A DNA stretch of 64,000 nt from Methylobacteriaceae bacterium (lineage in GTDB: Bacteria; Pseudomonadota; Alphaproteobacteria; Rhizobiales; Beijerinckiaceae), in contig JACKJE010000016.1 of NCBI GenBank assembly GCA_020638135.1, forward strand, positions 3,662-67,661, written 5' to 3'. Numbering within the stretch: position 1 is the stretch's first letter; the number at the start of each line of letters is the position of its first letter. Of this stretch, positions 26,209 through 36,048 are shown one piece after another. A program made the translations under genes and the position numbers. Below the pieces are notes generated by a model that saw only the letters and a program-made list of their open reading frames with translations, had not been told where the DNA came from and searched no databases.

Positions 26209-26867
26209 GCGTTCACTCCCATCCAGCCCTTGCACAGCGAAACCGCTTCGACCGCATTGACGCCGAAGGCGTCGGCGCCGGTATAGGCGCGCACCGTCTC
26301 GTCGATCTGCCCGCCGCCGATCATGATCTTCACATCGTTGCGCAGGCCCGCATTGTCGATCGTGGCGATCGTCTCCTTCATCGAGTCGAAGGCGAGCGTG
26401 AGAAAGCCCGAGAGGCCGACGACATCGGGCTTGAACGCCTCGATCTCCGACACGAAGGTCGCGGCCGGCACGTCGATGCCGATGTCCTTCACCTCGAAGC
26501 CGTTGATGTCGAGCATGAAGCTGACGATGTTCTTGCCGATGTCGTGCAGGTCGCCGTGCACCGTGCCGATCAGCACCTTGCCGAGCCTGCGCGGCTCCTC
26601 GCCCGGCGCGCTCTTGATCAGCGGCTTGGCGATGGCGCCGATCGTGTCGAGCATCTCGCCGGCCAGCACCAGTTCGGGCAGAAAATATTCGCCGTCCTCG
26701 AACTTCTTGCCGACGATATCCATCGCGGCGCGACAGAGTTCGAGCACGCGCATCGGATCGGCGCCCTCTTCGAGCAGCATCTTCTTGGCGAGATCGATGC
26801 CCTCGTCCTCTTCCATCTCGGCCAGATGGCCGACGAGGCGGGCTTCCTGTTCCGTCATTTCGCTCAT
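26205..26867 (-). CDS. methyltransferase corrinoid protein (B12-binding)
   Basis: A 220-residue protein. It has an N-terminal helical cap (about 5-90, including FEDGEYFLPELVLAGEML) and a Rossmann B12 domain. The cobalt-ligand motif is D106-x-H108-x-x-G111 in GTVHGDLHDIGKNIV, with further contacts in GLSGFLTLAFDS and IGGGQIDE. It carries the methyl group between MT-I (UroD type) and MT-II (pterin type), both encoded in this operon. Start ATG 26867 has GGGAGG at ideal spacing. Confidence 0.94.
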   Translation of the reverse strand: MSEMTEQEARLVGHLAEMEEDEGIDLAKKMLLEEGADPMRVLELCRAAMDIVGKKFEDGEYFLPELVLAGEMLDTIGAIAKPLIKSAPGEEPRRLGKVLIGTVHGDLHDIGKNIVSFMLDINGFEVKDIGIDVPAATFVSEIEAFKPDVVGLSGFLTLAFDSMKETIATIDNAGLRNDVKIMIGGGQIDETVRAYTGADAFGVNAVEAVSLCKGWMGVNA

Positions 26868-26909
26868 CAAAACCTCCCAACACAATTCTTGCGGGTCATT
26901 GCGCGCGCC

Positions 26910-28289
26910 TCACGCGCGCACGCCCGATTGAACGATCGCCTCCGCCAGTGTCGCCTCGTTGCGGTGTCCCATCAGATGGACGCCGGCGACGCCTTCGATG
27001 TCGCGCAGCGCCTGGATCGTCTCCACGAGTATGGCGAGCCCTTCCGCCTTCTGGTCGTCGGCATTGGCGATGCGGACGAGAACGGAATCCGGGATATGTA
27101 CGCCCGGAACATGATGCGCCATCCAGCGCAGCGCCTTGACGCTGCTCAAAGTGCCGACGCCGACGATCATGCGCGCGCGGTCGTGCAGGCCACGCGCGCG
27201 AACGCCGTCCATGAAGCGGCGGAACAGGTCGAGATCGAAACAGAATTGCGTCTGGATGAATTGCGCGCCCGCGTCGATCTTCATTTCGAGATTGTCGATC
27301 CGGTCCTCGTAGGGCGGCGCGAAAGGATTGGCGGTGGCGCCGATGAACAGGTCCGGCGGCGTCTCCAGCTTGCGCCCCGAAGCGAATTCGCCTTTGTCGC
27401 GCATGTCGCGGGCAATGCGCAGCAGGTTGATCGCGTCGAGATCGAACACGGGTTTGGCCTGCGGATGGTCGCCCTGGCTCACATCGTCGCCGGTCAGGCA
27501 CAGGATGTTGCGGACTCCGAGCGCGGCCGCGCCGAGTATGTCGCCCTGCACGGCGATGCGATTGCGGTCGCGGCAGGCGATCTGGCAGACCGGCGTGTGA
27601 CCGTGCGCGGCGAGAATGGCCGCGGCCGCCGCGCTCGACATGTGGCAATTGCCGCCGGCGCCGTCGGTGATGTTCACGGCGTCGACGAGCCCCGCGAATT
27701 TTTCCGCGCGCGCGAGCAGCGCGGAGGGATCGGCGGAATCCGGCGGCGCGATCTCGACCGTCGTCACGAAGCGCCCGGAGCGGCACGCCGCCTCGAACGC
27801 ATGGACCGGACGTTCGCGCGGCGGCGGCGCGGGCCCCTGCTCGGGCGCGGGCGCGCCTTCGATCACCCTGATCCAGGTCGACCGGCCCTGCCGCGAAAAA
27901 TCGATCGGCGGCAGGGACGGCGGCGCAGCGTCGCGCGAATTGATCGCCCGCATGCCCTCGCGCGCCTCGAGCCAGACGCAGCGCGTCGCCGGGTCGACCT
28001 CGCAGCCGCCATCGGCGCGCACGCCGCCGCACGGCCCGTTGCGCATCGCCTTGCCGCAATTGGTCGGACAGGCCATGCCGGTCTTGCGCAGAACGCAGGC
28101 GCCGCACATGCGGCAGTCGAACATCAGGTTTTTCGCGCCGCGTTCGATCGGCGTCAGCGCGCGTTCGGCGCGGTCGCTGCCGACAAATGTCGCCAGCGGC
28201 CTCAGAAATGGCGCAACATGGGCGAAGGCTTCGTAGAGCCTGTCGAGTCCGGCGGCGTGCCTTACGCTCCACTGCCGGGCGGCTTTCAT
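26910..28289 (-). CDS. metF: MetV-like / methylenetetrahydrofolate reductase fusion
   Basis: A 459-residue protein. Residues 1 to about 125 hold a cysteine-rich MetV-like domain (DUF5981-type) with CRMCGACVLRKTGMACPTNC and further cysteines at 87, 96 and 104, probably binding iron-sulfur or zinc. Residues about 155-459 form a MetF TIM barrel (FVTTVEIAPPDSADPS, NITDGAGGNCHMSS, ILCLTGDD, GATANPF, FIQTQFCFDLDLF). The fusion suggests a methyl-THF oxidizing role linked to another redox partner. The start overlaps the MarR stop by 4 bp. Confidence 0.88.
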   Translation of the reverse strand: MKAARQWSVRHAAGLDRLYEAFAHVAPFLRPLATFVGSDRAERALTPIERGAKNLMFDCRMCGACVLRKTGMACPTNCGKAMRNGPCGGVRADGGCEVDPATRCVWLEAREGMRAINSRDAAPPSLPPIDFSRQGRSTWIRVIEGAPAPEQGPAPPPRERPVHAFEAACRSGRFVTTVEIAPPDSADPSALLARAEKFAGLVDAVNITDGAGGNCHMSSAAAAAILAAHGHTPVCQIACRDRNRIAVQGDILGAAALGVRNILCLTGDDVSQGDHPQAKPVFDLDAINLLRIARDMRDKGEFASGRKLETPPDLFIGATANPFAPPYEDRIDNLEMKIDAGAQFIQTQFCFDLDLFRRFMDGVRARGLHDRARMIVGVGTLSSVKALRWMAHHVPGVHIPDSVLVRIANADDQKAEGLAILVETIQALRDIEGVAGVHLMGHRNEATLAEAIVQSGVRA

Positions 28290-28828
28290 GTCTCGCCGAC
28301 TTTCGTGAGTTGCGCGGCCCGCGCGTGGATTTTTTCGAGCAGGCGGATGGCGGCGCGGCGCTCCTGATCTGTGAGGTCGGCCAGCAGGAATTCCTCGCGC
28401 TCGCGCGCGACGTCGACGATCTGGTCGTGCAGTTCGAGCCCCTTTTTCGTCAGCGCGATGAATTGCCGGCGCATGTTGTTGTCCTGGAACCGCGTCTCGA
28501 CCAGCCCCCGCTCCTGCATGAAGGCGACGCTGCGGCTGATGACCGCGCGATCGAAACCGATGACCTCCGATATGCGGCCGGCGGGAATCCACGGCTCGAC
28601 CGCCAGCAGCGCCATGATCCGCCAGTCGGTGACGCCGACGCCGAACCGCTTGCGATAGATGACCGAGGCGCTGCTCGACACCTTGTTGGCGATCCAGGTG
28701 AGATAGGCGACGGCGTAATTCTCGAGATCGAGCGCTTTCGGCGAACTGCGGACGTCGCCGCCAACGGGCGACTTCCGCCGCGTCGGCGCTTCGCTCCTGA
28801 CCTTGTTCGCCGCACGTGTCGCCCGCAT
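28286..28828 (-). CDS. MarR family regulator of the corrinoid/P450 operon
   Basis: A 180-residue winged-helix regulator with a basic, disordered N-terminal tail of about 30 residues. The DNA-binding part is PAGRISEVIGFDRAVISRSV and the wing contains ETRFQDNNMRRQFIALTKKG. It is the third gene of the operon, 11 bp after the P450 and overlapping the MetV-MetF gene by 4 bp, so autoregulation is likely. The palindrome in the promoter at 31372-31400 is its most obvious candidate site. Confidence 0.88.
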   Translation of the reverse strand: MRATRAANKVRSEAPTRRKSPVGGDVRSSPKALDLENYAVAYLTWIANKVSSSASVIYRKRFGVGVTDWRIMALLAVEPWIPAGRISEVIGFDRAVISRSVAFMQERGLVETRFQDNNMRRQFIALTKKGLELHDQIVDVAREREEFLLADLTDQERRAAIRLLEKIHARAAQLTKVGET

Positions 28829-28839
28829 GCCCGTCTCCC

Positions 28840-30048
28840 CTACTGGCGCGTCGCCCGCACCGGCAGCGAGGAAAATGCGCGCAGCACATTATTGTACTGC
28901 CGCTTCGGCTCGCCGGCGAGTTCGATCGTCGCGGCCTTGCGCGCGAAGGCCGCAAACACTGCCTCGCCCTCGAGCCGCGCGATCGGCTGGCCGACGCAGC
29001 CGTGAATGCCCGTGCCGAACCCCATATGGCCGACGACCTTGCGCTCGATGTCGAATTCGTCGGCGCGTTCCCAGCGACGGGGATCGCGATTGGCCGATTG
29101 CATGAAGGCGCAGATCTTTTCATCCGCACCGACCTTCACGCCGCCGATCTCGACGTCTTTCGTCGTCGTGCGGAAGAAGGCCTGCGCCGGACCTTCGTAG
29201 CGCAGGCTCTCCTCGAAGGCGTTGCGCGCCAGTTCGGGCTTTTCGCGCAATTTCTTCCACTGGGCCGGATGCGTGGCGAGGCACCACAGCAGATTGCCGA
29301 AGGCGTTGACGGTCGTGTCCACGCCCGCTGACAGGAAGGAGCGCACCAGCATGGCCGCTTCGTCCTCCTTCAGCTCTCCGCTGTCGACGGCGGCGTAGAT
29401 CATCGCGCCGAGCCCGTCCTTGGTCAGCTCTGCCCGCGCGCAATTGGCCATGATCCAGCCGCGCACGGCATCGGCGTTGGCCATGGCGGCCTGCGTGAAT
29501 TCGTTCTGCGGCCCGAAGGAATTGAACACCATCGCGCCATAGGGCAGCAGATTCTCGCGCCCCTTTTCCGGCAGGCCGAGCGCGTCCGGAAAAACCTTGG
29601 TCGGATAATATTCGGCGAAGTCGGCAATGCCATCGAACTCGCCCATGTCGAGCATGCGATCGACCAGAAGTTCGGCCTCGCGCTCGAACTGCTCACGCAA
29701 TTTGCGCACGATGCCCGGCGTCATCGTGCGCGCGAGCACCGTGCGCGTGCGCGTATGCAGCGGCGGATCGGCCTCGAGCACGATGCTCGGCGGCCGCCAC
29801 GGCTTTTCCTTGTTGAAATTGGCGAGCCCGACGCCGGCGGCGGACGAAAACGTCTGCCACTCGCTGAGCACGCGCTGCACATCGTCGTGCCGCGCAACGA
29901 CGTAGCATTCGTATTGCGGCGACCAGAGCGCTGGCCCTGCTTCGCGCATCGCCTCGAAATGCGGATAGGGATCGTCCATGAATTCGCGCGTGAACGGATC
30001 AGCGTGCAGGATCGGCGCGCCAGCGCGCGCTTCGGCAGCGGCTTTCAT
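28840..30048 (-). CDS. cytochrome P450, CYP199-like
   Basis: A 402-residue soluble bacterial P450. The I-helix motif AGVDTT is at 241-246, the ExxR is in ESLR (280-283) and the haem loop FGTGIHGCVGQPIARLE has Cys351. Overall wording resembles the CYP199 group, some members of which O-demethylate para-methoxybenzoates using O2 and a ferredoxin. No ferredoxin or reductase gene is adjacent. Start ATG 30048 has GGGAGG; a GTG 15 bp upstream is less likely. Its place in a corrinoid demethylase operon suggests a methoxyaromatic substrate, which is inference. Confidence 0.88.
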   Translation of the reverse strand: MKAAAEARAGAPILHADPFTREFMDDPYPHFEAMREAGPALWSPQYECYVVARHDDVQRVLSEWQTFSSAAGVGLANFNKEKPWRPPSIVLEADPPLHTRTRTVLARTMTPGIVRKLREQFEREAELLVDRMLDMGEFDGIADFAEYYPTKVFPDALGLPEKGRENLLPYGAMVFNSFGPQNEFTQAAMANADAVRGWIMANCARAELTKDGLGAMIYAAVDSGELKEDEAAMLVRSFLSAGVDTTVNAFGNLLWCLATHPAQWKKLREKPELARNAFEESLRYEGPAQAFFRTTTKDVEIGGVKVGADEKICAFMQSANRDPRRWERADEFDIERKVVGHMGFGTGIHGCVGQPIARLEGEAVFAAFARKAATIELAGEPKRQYNNVLRAFSSLPVRATRQ

Positions 30049-30059
30049 GATCGCCTCCC

Positions 30060-31271
30060 TCACTTGACGAGCGGGCAGTCGCTTTCCGACAACGGCCGGA
30101 AGGCCTTGTCGCCGGGAATCGTCTTGATCAGCTTGTAGTAATCATAGGCATATTTGCTCTCCTCAGGCGACTTCACCTGGAAGAGATGCATGGCGTGCAC
30201 CGCGCGGCCGTCGGCGCGCACGCTCATGTCGCCGAACAGCGGATCGTGGAAGGGCGCCTTCTTCATCTGCGGCACGACGTCCTTCGCATTGTCGCTGCCG
30301 GCGGCCGCGACCGCCTTGAGATAGGCGAGCGTGGCGGAATAGACGCCGGCCTGGTTCGCGCTCGGCATCTTGCCGCCCATGCGCGCCGCAAACCTCTTCG
30401 CGAAGGCCCGCGTCTCGTCGTTCATGTCCCAGTAGAAGGCTTCCGTCAGCAGCAGTCCCTGCGCGGTCTTCAGGCCCATGGCGTGCACGTCGTTGACGAA
30501 CATCAGGAAAGCGACGAGCGACTGGCCCTGCGAGCGCATGTTGAATTCGGCCGCCTGCTTCATCGAATTCGCCGTATCGGGCCCGGCATTGGCGAGCGCG
30601 ACGACCTTGGCCTTGGAAGCCTGCGCCTGCAGCAGGAACGACGAAAAGTCGGACGCGCCGAGCGGATGCTTGGCAGAGCCCAAAACCTTGCCGCCCTTCG
30701 ACTGGATGTAGGCTGTCGCGTCCGCCTCGATCGAATTGCCGAGCGCGTAATTGACCGTGACGAAATACCAGCTGTCGCCGCCGCGCTCGAGCATGGCGCC
30801 CGATGTCGCATGCGAGATCGCCCAGGCGTCGGTCACCCATTGCACGACGTTGGGCGAACAGGCCTTGCCGGTCAGAGCCGAGGTCGCCGTCGCCGAGGCC
30901 AGCATGGTCATCGGCGTATCGCGCACGATCGTGTTGACCGCCAGCGCGACGCCCGAATTCGGCAGGTCGACGATGGCGTCGACCTTCTCGACATCGAGCC
31001 AGCGGCGAACGACGGTCGCGCCGACATCCGGCTTGTTCTGGTGGTCGCCGGAGACGATCTCGACCTTGATGTTCTTGCCGCCGCCCGCGAAATCCTCGGC
31101 CGCCATTTTCGCGGCCTCGATCGAGCCCGGACCATTGTAGTCCTGGAACACGCCGGACGTGTCGTTGAGAACGCCGACGCGCACGACGCCGTCGGAAATT
31201 TCTGCATGCGCGAGGCCCGCGCAGGCGACGAGCGCAAGGACCGACACACCGGCCGCGTGAAAGCGCGTCAT
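30060..31271 (-). CDS. branched-chain-amino-acid-type ABC transporter substrate-binding protein (first gene of operon)
   Basis: A 403-residue periplasmic protein with a signal peptide (cleavage near LAHAEIS, about residue 23) and a type I bilobed fold (VRVGVLNDTSGVFQDYNGPG, GDHQNKPDVGATVVRRWLD, GGKVLGSAKHPLGASDFSSFLLQ). Homologues beside aromatic-acid genes bind aromatic compounds rather than amino acids. No permease or ATPase gene is nearby, so partners must be elsewhere. It is 11 bp upstream of the P450 and is read from the promoter at 31372-31400. Confidence 0.9.
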   Translation of the reverse strand: MTRFHAAGVSVLALVACAGLAHAEISDGVVRVGVLNDTSGVFQDYNGPGSIEAAKMAAEDFAGGGKNIKVEIVSGDHQNKPDVGATVVRRWLDVEKVDAIVDLPNSGVALAVNTIVRDTPMTMLASATATSALTGKACSPNVVQWVTDAWAISHATSGAMLERGGDSWYFVTVNYALGNSIEADATAYIQSKGGKVLGSAKHPLGASDFSSFLLQAQASKAKVVALANAGPDTANSMKQAAEFNMRSQGQSLVAFLMFVNDVHAMGLKTAQGLLLTEAFYWDMNDETRAFAKRFAARMGGKMPSANQAGVYSATLAYLKAVAAAGSDNAKDVVPQMKKAPFHDPLFGDMSVRADGRAVHAMHLFQVKSPEESKYAYDYYKLIKTIPGDKAFRPLSESDCPLVK

Positions 31272-31371
31272 TGGTTTCCCTCCCGTTCGGAGCTTTTTGC
31301 GCTCCTGATTTCGGTCATCCGGACGCGGCTCTGCCGCTCGCGCTGTCGCGCCCGTCCGGTCGCCGGCAATA

Positions 31372-31400
31372 ATGTTGCGTCAGCAATATTGCGTTGTCAA
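31372..31400 (-). promoter_or_regulatory. promoter of the corrinoid/P450 operon with spacer palindrome
   Basis: On the minus strand a consensus -35 TTGACA (31400-31395) is followed by 17 bp and CAACAT (31377-31372). The perfect 10-bp palindrome GCAATATTGC (31383-31392) lies in the spacer, an ideal place for repression. A related GCAATAATGTTGC is adjacent. The divergent binding-protein gene starts 84 bp away and may share the control. Confidence 0.6.
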
Positions 31401-31483
31401 TCTTTTATCCGGACGGCGCCCCTGTCGCCCGGGCGGCCGGTGAACTAACCTTCCGGTCAAGCAAGACAAAACGGAGGAAACAC

Positions 31484-32695
31484 ATGAGACGGATCATCCT
31501 TGCGTCCGCGGGCGCGTTCCTGCTGGCGGGCGGCGGCCTGGCGCTTGCGGCGCAATACGATCAGGGCGCGAGCGACAAGGAGATCGTCATCGGCAATATC
31601 GTCCCCTACAGCGGCCCGGCCTCCGTCTATTCCGTCTACGCCAAGGTGTTCGAGGGCTATTTCGCGCGCCTCAACGAGCATGGCGGCGTCAACGGCCGCA
31701 AGATCAGGATGATCTCCTACGACGACGCCTATTCGCCGCCGAAGACGGTCGAGCAGGCCCGCCGGCTCGTGGAAAGCGACAATGTGCTGTTCCTGTTCGG
31801 CGTCGTCGGTACGCCGACCAATGTCGCCATCCTCAAATACATGAATGCGAAGAAGACGCCGCAATTGTTCGTCGGCACGGGCTCTTCGGCGCTGGCCGAC
31901 CCCGCGCATTTTCCGTGGTCGATCGGCTTCCAGCCCAACTATCGGGCCGAAGGCCGCCTCTACGCCAGCTACGTGCTGAGCCACAAGCCCGATGCGAAGA
32001 TCGGCGTGCTCTATCAGGACGACGATTTCGGCAAGGACCTGCTGCAGGGCCTGACCGACGGTCTCGGCGACAAGGCCGCCGGCATGATCGTCGCGAAAGT
32101 CTCCTACGACACGCGCACGCCGACGGTCGACTCGCAGATCGTCCAGATCAAGGCGGCCGGCGCGGACGTCATGATGGATTTCACGACGCCGAAATTTTCG
32201 ACGCAGGCCATTCGCAAGATCGCCGAACTGAAATGGCAGCCGATGCAATTCGTCGCCTCCGTCGGATCGCACGTCGGCAGCGTGCTCAAGCCCGCGGGCT
32301 TCGACAATTCGAAGGGCGTCATCACCGGCCACTGGGTGAAGGACCCGAACGATCCCGCCATGACCGACGACGCCGGCGTCAAGGAATGGCGCGAATTCAT
32401 GACGCGCTACTATCCTGGCGGCGACCAGACCAACAACATCAACGTCATCGCCTACGTGCTCGCCCAGACGCTGGAGCAAGTGCTGAAGAAGTGCGGCGAC
32501 AATCTCACGCACGACAACATCATGCGCACGGCGACCACGCTCGGCGTCTTCACGCCGCCGCTGCTCATTCCCGGCGTGCGCATCGAGCCCTCGCCCAAGG
32601 ACTACCTCGTCGTGCGCGACCTCAGGCTCGACCAGTTCGATGGCGAGAAATACACGCCGATCGGCCCCGCCATGGAGATGAAACTGTCGCGCTGA
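31484..32695 (+). CDS. ABC transporter substrate-binding protein, divergent from the corrinoid operon
   Basis: A 403-residue secreted protein (signal peptide cleaved near LALAAQYD) of the type I, branched-chain-amino-acid binding family (IVIGNIVPYSGPASVYSVYA, YDDAYSPPKTVEQARRLVE, VLYQDDDFGKDLLQGLTDGL). It is a paralogue in style of the protein at 30060-31271 but differs in sequence throughout. ATG 31484 follows GGAGGAAACAC. The shared control region suggests the same or a related inducer. No membrane components are present here. Confidence 0.9.
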   Translation: MRRIILASAGAFLLAGGGLALAAQYDQGASDKEIVIGNIVPYSGPASVYSVYAKVFEGYFARLNEHGGVNGRKIRMISYDDAYSPPKTVEQARRLVESDNVLFLFGVVGTPTNVAILKYMNAKKTPQLFVGTGSSALADPAHFPWSIGFQPNYRAEGRLYASYVLSHKPDAKIGVLYQDDDFGKDLLQGLTDGLGDKAAGMIVAKVSYDTRTPTVDSQIVQIKAAGADVMMDFTTPKFSTQAIRKIAELKWQPMQFVASVGSHVGSVLKPAGFDNSKGVITGHWVKDPNDPAMTDDAGVKEWREFMTRYYPGGDQTNNINVIAYVLAQTLEQVLKKCGDNLTHDNIMRTATTLGVFTPPLLIPGVRIEPSPKDYLVVRDLRLDQFDGEKYTPIGPAMEMKLSR

Positions 32696-32881
32696 CTCCC
32701 GTGTGGCGAAGTCGCTGCGATCGACTTCGCCCGCGATCCAAAACACACGCCGAACATGACAGTTTTGCGACGTCCTTAACGCTGCTGTGTCATATAAATG
32801 TCATATGATCTTTGCGCGTAGCGGCATGCGCGCGGCTCCACTAGTTTGCGTAAAATTGGATCAGTCAATGGAGCCGGTCGC
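32696..32881. other. intergenic region with stem-loop and direct repeats
   Basis: A perfect 10-bp stem GGCGAAGTCG/CGACTTCGCC (32705-32731) follows the binding-protein stop but lacks a T-run. Further on, TGTCATAT occurs twice 11 bp apart (32788-32795 and 32799-32806), around a TATAAA sequence, upstream of the small coiled-coil gene. Confidence 0.55.
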
Positions 32882-33163
32882 ATGGCCAAGAGCCGTCAAC
32901 GCAGCCTCAAGATCATCGAAAAATTCAGGAAGAACGCCGAGAAGGAAAAGGAGCGCGCGCGCCGCCTGATCGACAAGTGCGACAAGGCGGACGAGGCTGA
33001 AAAGCCCGCGCTCGCCGAACTCGTCGACCGTCTGAAGCAGAAGGAGCTGCAGGCGAGCGGCGAGATCGTCTGGGCGCAACAGCAGATCGAACGCGCCCGC
33101 GCCGCCGGGCGGCGCGAAGAAAAATCCGGCAAGAAGGCGAGGGAGAAGAGCGCAGGCGAGTAA
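32882..33163 (+). CDS. small charged coiled-coil protein, unknown function
   Basis: A 93-residue protein, extremely rich in Lys, Arg, Glu and Ala, with no cysteine pairs or membrane segment. It has the look of one long helix (KIIEKFRKNAEKEKERARRL, LVDRLKQKELQASGEIVWAQ). I do not recognise a family. The ATG at 32882 is preceded by GGAG 7 bp upstream. It is flanked by a stem-loop and direct-repeat region and the tRNA-Lys. A DNA- or RNA-associated role is possible from its charge, but this is not more than a guess. Confidence 0.6.
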   Translation: MAKSRQRSLKIIEKFRKNAEKEKERARRLIDKCDKADEAEKPALAELVDRLKQKELQASGEIVWAQQQIERARAAGRREEKSGKKAREKSAGE

Positions 33164-33265
33164 CACGCACGCAAACCGTCGACATCGAGGAGCCAACGGC
33201 GACGCCGGATCGCCGCACGACCGAAGGCGCGATGCAAGACGGCGGCCCGCCTTCGAGAAATTCGA

Positions 33266-33341
<76 letters not shown>

Positions 33342-33558
33342 ATCGACCGGTTGCGACCGGAGGCGGCGAAATAGCAAACGCGCTTGGCCCTGTCCAGCCC
33401 GCCGGGCGCAATTTTCAATGCGTCCGCCTGCACATTGCCCGGCGCCGCCCTGTCCGGCGCCGCAACCCGCCCGGAATCGTCAGGGATCGGGCATTTCCGC
33501 GATTCCCCTCGAACGCGGGCTGATCTACGATCATCCAGCGTATTCGACGGAGCGGGCG

Positions 33559-33915
33559 ATGAAGATTGCACGGGGTCTGCTGGCCGTGGCCGCCGTCGCA
33601 CTCCTCCTCGGCGCCGGCGCGATGGATGGCGCGGCGGCCCGCGAGCGCGGCTGGTCGCGCGCATGCGCCTGCGCGCCCCGGGGCAAGCCACGACGCCTCG
33701 CGCATCGGCGCGCGCGCCGGCTCCATTCATCCTACCGGCCCGCGCTGGCGGTCGATTTGATCCCGATCGTCGTCGAGACCGGCGAGGGGCCGATCATCGT
33801 CGGCCAACGCCGTTCCGTCGGCTATTTCTTCCCGCACCCGCACTGGGGCTATGACTATCCCTGGGACGGCTACGGCGGGCCCTATTATGGATACCCGCCG
33901 CGCGATCGTTATTGA
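33559..33915 (+). CDS. small secreted protein, unknown function
   Basis: A 118-residue protein with a signal peptide (MKIARGLLAVAAVALLLGAG, cleaved near GAAA). A basic Arg-rich segment with two nearby cysteines (ACACAPRGKP) follows, then VDLIPIVVETGEGPIIVGQR. The tail is rich in Tyr, Gly and Pro (GYDYPWDGYGGPYYGYPPRD). I recognise no family. The ATG is chosen because it begins the signal peptide; the frame is open far upstream but without similarity. It converges on the Cys-rich protein gene 16 bp away. Confidence 0.65.
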   Translation: MKIARGLLAVAAVALLLGAGAMDGAAARERGWSRACACAPRGKPRRLAHRRARRLHSSYRPALAVDLIPIVVETGEGPIIVGQRRSVGYFFPHPHWGYDYPWDGYGGPYYGYPPRDRY

Positions 33916-33931
33916 GCTGAGAACACGCGTC

Positions 33932-34183
33932 TCAGCGACGGCGGCCGCCGCCGGTCGTGTCGAGCGCATGCGCGCAGGCGGCGCTCACCTTGGCCTTGTT
34001 CTTTTCCAGACAATCTCGTGCGGCGCCGCGTTCATGCGTGGTATTCGCACACAATTTCTCGATGTCCTGCTGGCACGCGGCGGCGACGGGACCCGTGCCG
34101 GGCTCCGGGCGCTGCGCATAGGCCGGCGCGGCAACAAGACCAATGGCCAGCGCGGCTGCGGTGAAAATCGAAATGCGCATCAT
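33932..34183 (-). CDS. cysteine-rich-repeat secreted small protein
   Basis: An 83-residue protein with a signal peptide (cleavage near APAYAQ). It then has one unit resembling the Cys-rich GLG1-like repeat: AACQQDIEKLC, RDCLEKNKAKVSAACAHAL, with four cysteines that should form two disulfides. Small proteins of this kind are common in alphaproteobacterial periplasms and have no assigned function. ATG 34183 has AGAGGAGCAA upstream and is preferred to the in-frame ATG at 34180. Confidence 0.75.
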   Translation of the reverse strand: MMRISIFTAAALAIGLVAAPAYAQRPEPGTGPVAAACQQDIEKLCANTTHERGAARDCLEKNKAKVSAACAHALDTTGGGRRR

Positions 34184-34301
34184 TTGCTCCTCTGAGTGCG
34201 ATGGCGTCTTGCGCCGTCGCACGGGAGATGGCTGCGCGCCTACAAATGCAAAAGGCCGTGCGACCGTATGGCGCACAGCTCGAGCTCGCCGACAAAAAAG
34301 A

Positions 34302-34325
34302 AAAGGGCCGCGCGCGGCCCCTTTC
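34302..34325 (-). terminator. terminator downstream of leuA
   Basis: A GC-rich self-complementary stem, AAAGGGCCGC-GC-GCGGCCCCTTT, lies just after the leuA stop codon. On the minus strand it is followed by a CTTTTCTTTTTT run (AAAAAAGAAAAG on plus), a standard rho-independent terminator. Confidence 0.9.
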
Positions 34326-34350
34326 GTTCCATTCGCGACGAAAGCGCAGA

Positions 34351-35919
<1,569 letters not shown>

Positions 35920-36008
35920 TGTGCTTGTCCTCGAATCGAATTTTTCGGTCGAAGCCGGCGCGACGCTGTCGAAAATCTCGGGCGGCCGGCGGGTCGGGTT
36001 CTCGTCAT

Positions 36009-36048
36009 CCCCTCAGCGCCCAGGCAAAGCCCAGCCGGCGCTCAGGGG
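36009..36048 (-). promoter_or_regulatory. leader hairpin of the leuA attenuator
   Basis: A 12-bp stem with one mismatch: plus-strand arms CCCCTCAGCGCC (36009-36020) and GGCGCTCAGGGG (36037-36048), with a 16-nt loop. It begins inside the stop of the Leu-rich leader peptide. No T-run follows, so it may be the pausing or antiterminator element rather than the terminator itself. Confidence 0.5.

Noticed and set aside
31272..31483. A cobalamin riboswitch in front of the corrinoid operon
   Set aside because: No B12-box-like sequence or long structured leader is visible; the transcript leader from the predicted promoter is about 95 nt.
30060..32695. A complete LIV-type ABC transporter operon
   Set aside because: Only two binding proteins are present; no permease or ATPase genes are found in the neighbourhood.
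32705..32731. Rho-independent terminator after the binding-protein gene
   Set aside because: Perfect stem but no T-run on either strand; kept as a stem-loop only.
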